A stretch of DNA of 47,218 nucleotides from Spirochaetota bacterium (GTDB lineage: Bacteria; Spirochaetota; Spirochaetia; Treponematales; UBA12059), in the NCBI GenBank assembly GCA_003247225.1, contig QKAK01000022.1, forward strand, positions 1 through 47,218, read 5' to 3'. The notes below the pieces were generated by a model, which searched no databases, was not told the DNA's origin, and saw nothing but the letters and a program-made list of their open reading frames with translations. Each line of letters opens with the position of its first letter. Position 1 is the stretch's first letter. The position numbers and the translations under genes were made by a program. Shown here piece after piece: positions 43,268 through 47,218 of the stretch.

Positions 43268-44626
43268 CTAGTCCCCTACCCCGTATTTCCCCTTGATGCG
43301 AGCCGCGATATCGAGCAGGCGGCCCTTCTCGTTCAGCTCGGGATCGTCGAGCACCGCCTCGAGCAGCTCGGCGAGCGCCCTGCCCATGGCCGGTCCCCTC
43401 GGCCAGCCGGCCGCCGCCAGCTCGTCGCCGCCTATGGCCAGGTCCTTGAGCCCGAAGGCCTGGTCCTTGGCTACCAGCGACTCCACCCGCTCGATGAGCG
43501 GCATCACCGAGCGAGGGTCGGCGGGTCCCGCGCCCATGCCGCCGGAGTCCGCCAGCCTGAGCAGCGCGAGCGGCTTGACCCATTCCAGCCCCACCCTGGC
43601 GACGAAGCGCCTGACGGCGGCGTCGGTCCACGAATCCCGGTAGTCGAACATATGGTGCTTGACGAGGCGCGAGACCGCGTCGACGACGGCGTTCGGGTAC
43701 TTGAGCCGACGCAGCGCGGCGGCCGCCAGCCTCGCCGACTCGAGCTCGTGCCCGTGGAACGACAGGGAGCCGTCCTCGGCCTCGGCGCGCCTAGCGGGCT
43801 TCCCGACGTCGTGCAGCAGGGCCGCGAGCCTCAGCTCCAGGTCCGGCGGCGCGGCCAGGCAGGCGGCGAACGAGTGGCCGAGCACGTCGTAGCGATGCGG
43901 CCCGCCCTGCCCCACGCCGGCGCAGGCCGTCAGCTCCGGCAGGAACTCGGCGAGGAGGCCCGAGTCGTACAGCATGCGGAGGCCGTCCGCGGGACGGTCG
44001 CAGGTCAGGATCTTCGAGAACTCGTCGCGCACGCGCTCGGCCGACACGAGCCTGAAGCGCTCGAGCGTCGCGGGTATCGCGGCGAAGGTCGCCTCGTCGA
44101 TCGAGAAGCCGAACCTGGCAGCGAAGCGCACCGCGCGCATCGGCCTGAGCCCGTCCTCGGTGAATCGCGCGATCGGGTCGCCGATAGCGCGCACCACGCC
44201 CGCCGCCAGGTCGTCCATGCCGCCCGCCGGGTCGACGACCTCGCCGGTCGCGGGGTCGACCGCCATGCCGTTGATGGTGAAGTCGCGGCGGGACAGGTCG
44301 TCGAGCAGGTCGCCGGTAAAGGCGACCGACTCGGGGCGGCGGCCGTCACGGTACTCGCCGTCGACGCGGAAGGTGGTCGTCTCGATCGACGCGCCTCGCC
44401 AGCGCACCGTTACGGTGCCGTGCTGGATCCCGGTCGGTATCACCGAGCGGAACAGGCCCTTGACCTGCTCGGGCCTGGCGTCGGTGGCGGCGTCCCAGTC
44501 GCTGACCGGACGCCCGAGCAGGCCGTCGCGCACGGCGCCGCCGACGAAGTAGCACGAGTAGCCGGACTTCGAGAAGACGGCGGCGAAATCCCTGAGGTCC
44601 TTAGGCACGGACAGTCGTCGCTTCAT
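43268..44626 (-). CDS. cca: CCA tRNA nucleotidyltransferase / poly(A) polymerase family
   Basis: A class II nucleotidyltransferase, 452 residues from the ATG at 44626. GGAVRD (29-34) and the metal-binding D43/D45 in DWDAAT form the active site. The neck and body carry DFTINGMAVDP and RPMRAVRFAARFGF, and a C-terminal HD domain has LAALLHDVGKP. Local tRNA genes lack CCA, so addition of CCA is the likely job; a poly(A) polymerase of the same family cannot be excluded. Longer upstream reading rejected. It follows queA by 11 bases. Confidence 0.92.
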   Translation of the reverse strand: MKRRLSVPKDLRDFAAVFSKSGYSCYFVGGAVRDGLLGRPVSDWDAATDARPEQVKGLFRSVIPTGIQHGTVTVRWRGASIETTTFRVDGEYRDGRRPESVAFTGDLLDDLSRRDFTINGMAVDPATGEVVDPAGGMDDLAAGVVRAIGDPIARFTEDGLRPMRAVRFAARFGFSIDEATFAAIPATLERFRLVSAERVRDEFSKILTCDRPADGLRMLYDSGLLAEFLPELTACAGVGQGGPHRYDVLGHSFAACLAAPPDLELRLAALLHDVGKPARRAEAEDGSLSFHGHELESARLAAAALRRLKYPNAVVDAVSRLVKHHMFDYRDSWTDAAVRRFVARVGLEWVKPLALLRLADSGGMGAGPADPRSVMPLIERVESLVAKDQAFGLKDLAIGGDELAAAGWPRGPAMGRALAELLEAVLDDPELNEKGRLLDIAARIKGKYGVGD

Positions 44627-44637
44627 CGCCCGGGCCC

Positions 44638-45654
44638 CTATCGTATCAGCATCGCGTCGCCGTACGAGAAGAAGCGGTAACGTTCGCGCACGGCTTCCTC
44701 GTAGGCCGCCAGCACGCGCTCGCGTCCGGCGAAGGCGGAGACGAGCATCAGGAGGGTCGACTCGGGGGTATGGAAGTTGGTGAACATCATGTCGACCGCC
44801 TTGAAGCGGTACCCGGGGTAGATGAAGATATTCGTAGAGCCCGAGGCGGCCGGGAGGCCTTCGTCGGTCCAGGCGCTCTCGAGCGTGCGCACGCTCGTCG
44901 TGCCGACGGCTACGACGGGGCGCCCCTCGCGCTTGGCGGCGTTGACCGCGTCGGCCGTGGCCGCCGGGATCGAGTACTCCTCGCGGTGCATGCGATGGTC
45001 CTCGATCTCCTCGGCGCGCACCGGCAGGAAGGTGCCGAGCCCTACGTGCAGGGTGACGAAGCGCAGCTCGACGCCGGCCGCCTCGAGCCCGGCGAGTATC
45101 TCCCGGGTAAAGTGCAGCCCGGCGGTCGGCGCGGCCGACGAGCCGTGCTCTCGGGCGTAGACGGTCTGGTAGCGCTCCGCGTCGGCCGGCGCGTCCTCGC
45201 GCCTGATATAGGGCGGCAGCGGCAGGTGGCCGTTGCGCTCGAGGTAGTCGTCGTCGATCTCCTTGGAGAAGCGGAAGACCCTCTCGTCGGGGCGGGCCTC
45301 GACCACCTCGGCCTCGACGCCCTCGGGCAGCTCGAGCCGCTTGCCCGGAGTCAGCTTGGCCATCCTGGTCGTCAGCGCGGCCCATAGGGCCGGCCCCTCG
45401 CGCCTGAGGAGCAGTACCTCGACCCTGCCGCCGGCCGGCGTCTCGGCGTAGAGCCGGGCCCGCCTGACGCGCGAGTCGTTGAACACCATCACCGCTCCCG
45501 AGGGCACGAACTCGGCGATATCCCGCACGGCGGAGTGAGTCAGCCCCCCGGAGCCGCGTTCGAGCACGAGGAGGCGCGACTCGCCGCGCCTCTCGCTCGG
45601 CGTCTGCGCGATGAGCTCCTCCGGGAGCCTAAAACTGAAATCCGTCGTTCGCAT
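44638..45654 (-). CDS. queA: S-adenosylmethionine:tRNA ribosyltransferase-isomerase
   Basis: Transfers the ribosyl part of SAM to preQ1 in tRNA to make epoxyqueuosine; 338 residues. MRTTDFSFRLPEELIAQ at the start, VFNDSRVRRARL, YQTVYAREHGSSAAPTAGLHFT and FITNFHTPESTLL-like MFTNFHTPESTLLMLVSAFAG are the family blocks. It overlaps ruvB by 26 bases, so the two are coupled. Confidence 0.96.
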   Translation of the reverse strand: MRTTDFSFRLPEELIAQTPSERRGESRLLVLERGSGGLTHSAVRDIAEFVPSGAVMVFNDSRVRRARLYAETPAGGRVEVLLLRREGPALWAALTTRMAKLTPGKRLELPEGVEAEVVEARPDERVFRFSKEIDDDYLERNGHLPLPPYIRREDAPADAERYQTVYAREHGSSAAPTAGLHFTREILAGLEAAGVELRFVTLHVGLGTFLPVRAEEIEDHRMHREEYSIPAATADAVNAAKREGRPVVAVGTTSVRTLESAWTDEGLPAASGSTNIFIYPGYRFKAVDMMFTNFHTPESTLLMLVSAFAGRERVLAAYEEAVRERYRFFSYGDAMLIR

Positions 45655-46645
45655 GATCGTTCCTGTAGCCGAGATGCTCGTAGGCGAGCGGCGTGGCCAC
45701 CCTGCCGCGCGGCGTGCGCATGATGAAGCCCGACTGGATGAGGTACGGCTCGAGGTAGTCCTCGAGCGTCTCGACGCTCTCGCTCGTCGATACGGCGAGG
45801 GTCTCGGCTCCGACCGGGCCGCCGCCGAATTTCTCTATGATGGCCGCGAGCACGTCGCGGTCGTGGCGCTCGAGCCCGTAGCGGTCGACCTCGAGCCGGT
45901 CGAGTCCGTCGCGGACCACGGCGTCCGAGATGCCGTCGGAACCGGTCACCTGGGCGAAGTCGCGCATGCGGCGGAGCAGGCGGTTGGCGACGCGCGGCGT
46001 GCCGCGGCTGGCCTCGGCCAGCCTGACGGCGGCGTCGTCGTCGACCCGCATGCCGAGGATGCCGGCCGAGCGCCGGAGGATCGCGACGGTGTCGGCCCGG
46101 TCGTAGAAGCCCAGGCGCACGCTGATGCCGAAGCGGCTGACGAGGGGGCTGCCGACCATGCCGGCCCTCGTCGTCGCGCCGACCAGCGTGAACGGCGGCA
46201 AGGGGATGCGCAGCGTCCTGGCCGCCGGCCCCTGGCCGATGATGAAGTCGAGCTCGCCGTCCTCCATCGCCATGTACAGCATCTCCTCGATCGCCGGCTT
46301 GAGCCTATGGATCTCGTCGATGAAGAAGATGGACCTGGGCGCGAGGGTCGTCAGGATGCCGGCGAGGTCCTTGGGCTTCTCGAGGGCCGGGGCGCTCGTC
46401 ACCTTGAAGTCGACGCCCAGCTCGTGCGACAGGATGCCGGCGAGCGTGGTCTTGCCGAGGCCCGGCGGCCCCATCAGGAACACGTGGTCGAGCGCCTCGC
46501 CGCGCTTCAGGGCCGCCTCGATGAAGACCGACAGGTTCGCCTTGACCGAGGCCTGCCCGAGGAACTCCGCCAGCCGCCGCGGCCTGAGCGCGTTCTCCCG
46601 CTCGTCCTCGGCCGGGTCGAACGAGCCGGATACCAGGGCGCTCAC
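45629..46645 (-). CDS. ruvB: Holliday junction branch-migration helicase RuvB
   Basis: The AAA+ motor of the RuvAB complex, 338 residues from a GTG that overlaps the ruvA stop codon (GTGA). It has LRPRRLAEFLGQ, Walker A GPPGLGKTT, IFFIDEIHRL, the GATTRAG sensor and a C-terminal winged helix (GPVGAETLAVSTSE). Upstream extension through ruvA in another frame is an artefact. Confidence 0.97.
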   Translation of the reverse strand: MSALVSGSFDPAEDERENALRPRRLAEFLGQASVKANLSVFIEAALKRGEALDHVFLMGPPGLGKTTLAGILSHELGVDFKVTSAPALEKPKDLAGILTTLAPRSIFFIDEIHRLKPAIEEMLYMAMEDGELDFIIGQGPAARTLRIPLPPFTLVGATTRAGMVGSPLVSRFGISVRLGFYDRADTVAILRRSAGILGMRVDDDAAVRLAEASRGTPRVANRLLRRMRDFAQVTGSDGISDAVVRDGLDRLEVDRYGLERHDRDVLAAIIEKFGGGPVGAETLAVSTSESVETLEDYLEPYLIQSGFIMRTPRGRVATPLAYEHLGYRNDHANDGFQF

Positions 46646-47218
46646 GACGCGCTCAGTTCGACGATCGCGAGCCTGAACAGCTCCCGCTCGCGCTCGGGAT
46701 GGTCGGCCGGGATGGCGGCGTCGACGCGGGCTACGGCCTCGGCGGCGCGGCGCCTGTCGTAGCCCATGTCGACGAGGGCCCGGACGATGTCGCCGTGGGG
46801 CCCGGCGGGGGCTGCCTCGGACGAGCCCGACGCCGACGGCAGCCTGCCCTTGAGGGCGAAGACCAGCTTCTGGGCCGTCTTCTTGCCGAGGCCCGGGATG
46901 GACTCGAGCCTGGCCAGGTCCTCGGACTCGAGCGCGCGCTCGAGGTCGCCGGCGCCGATGCCGCCGAGTATCTTGAGCGCCTGCTTCGGCCCGATGCCGT
47001 CGACGCCTATCAGCTCTATGAAGACGGATCGCTCCGACTCCGAGGGGAACCCGTACAGTCGCATGGAGTCCTCGCGGTGGAGCAGCCAGCACAGGACTCG
47101 CGCCTCGTCGCCGAGCCGCCCGAAGGCGTCGACCGAGCGGGCCGGTACCGAGAATTCCCACTCTATCCCGTTGTTGTCTATCCTGATCGTATCGGCGCCC
47201 TTATGGCAGAGCGTGCCG
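46642..47218 (-). CDS. ruvA: Holliday junction DNA-binding protein RuvA (5' end outside window)
   Basis: RuvA binds four-way junctions and recruits RuvB. The reading frame stays open from 46642 to the window edge, giving at least 191 residues. The N-terminal OB-fold lies before the internal Met at 47064 (GTLCHKGADTIRIDNNG, ARVLCWLLHREDS), then the two helix-hairpin-helix motifs (IGVDGIGPKQALKIL and LESIPGLGKKTAQKLV) and the small RuvB-contacting domain. The true start is a few codons beyond the window. Treating 47064 as the start would drop the OB-fold. Confidence 0.95.
   Translation of the reverse strand, partial: GTLCHKGADTIRIDNNGIEWEFSVPARSVDAFGRLGDEARVLCWLLHREDSMRLYGFPSESERSVFIELIGVDGIGPKQALKILGGIGAGDLERALESEDLARLESIPGLGKKTAQKLVFALKGRLPSASGSSEAAPAGPHGDIVRALVDMGYDRRRAAEAVARVDAAIPADHPERERELFRLAIVELSAS

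Noticed and set aside
43034-44680. A 548-codon plus-strand frame across rnc and cca
   Set aside because: It covers two clear genes, one of them antisense, and has shadow-type composition.
44627-45385. Upstream in-frame extension of cca across queA
   Set aside because: It lies inside queA. The nucleotidyltransferase fold starts at the ATG at 44626.
46646-47161. Upstream in-frame extension of ruvB
   Set aside because: It covers ruvA, which is real in another frame. The GTG overlapping the ruvA stop codon gives a standard RuvB N-terminus.

Overview
The window is a GC-rich, gene-dense bacterial chromosome segment made almost entirely of core genes. I see no insertion sequence, prophage, integrase, CRISPR array or rRNA gene. 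Several gene orders match those I recall from treponeme-type spirochaetes: rpsB-tsf-frr-uppS-cdsA-dxr-rseP, rpsF-ssb-rpsR-(membrane protein)-rplI-dnaB, five tRNA genes followed by tig-clpP-clpX-lon, and rpmF-acpP-rnc. A type III pantothenate kinase, a mid-length HrpA helicase and relaxed lipoboxes fit the same picture. My call is a high-GC member of the Spirochaetota (Treponematales-like). This is inference from gene order and protein resemblance; no search was run.

Layout. 1-760: a tRNA-Arg and maf. 898-7355: a plus-strand operon for translation (rpsB, tsf, frr) and envelope/isoprenoid synthesis (uppS, cdsA, dxr, rseP), followed by a CpXC-type protein. 8048-12397 (minus): rpsF-ssb-rpsR-DUF2232-like-rplI-dnaB-comFB, behind a sigma-70-type promoter and a leader with two hairpins. 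12578-16591: a small unknown gene, coaX on the other strand, and hisS-lipoprotein-trmB. 16605-20484: divergent hrpA and an ion-transporter-superfamily gene. 20502-24355: a TPP riboswitch and thiBPQ. 24359-31523: an orphan NtrC-type regulator, a Memo-AMMECR1 pair, an amidohydrolase, an EamA exporter, a zinc-peptidase lipoprotein and an acyltransferase-like protein without its catalytic His. 31520-37540 (minus): tig-clpP-clpX-lon plus a small membrane protein. 37635-38301: tRNA genes Gly, Leu, Lys, Arg and His with promoter and terminator. 38310-41357 (minus): lnt, an unknown gene and the AmmeMemoRadiSam radical-SAM gene. 41430-43256: coaD, then rpmF-acpP-rnc. 43268-47218 (minus): ruvA (cut by the window edge), ruvB, queA and the CCA-adding enzyme.

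The most interesting features are these. (1) Many genes have a -10-like hexamer only 5-7 bases before the start codon and no Shine-Dalgarno, which predicts widespread leaderless mRNAs; several come as back-to-back divergent promoters. (2) All three parts of the uncharacterised AMMECR1/Memo/radical-SAM triad lie in this window, but split between two loci about 11 kb apart, and the Memo protein appears to have lost four of the five metal-site residues known from human MEMO1. (3) The TPP riboswitch contains the thiB ribosome-binding site inside its conserved core. (4) Hairpins precede rpsF and rpsB and may serve ribosomal-protein autoregulation. (5) The five complete tRNA genes lack an encoded CCA, matching the CCA-adding enzyme in the same window.
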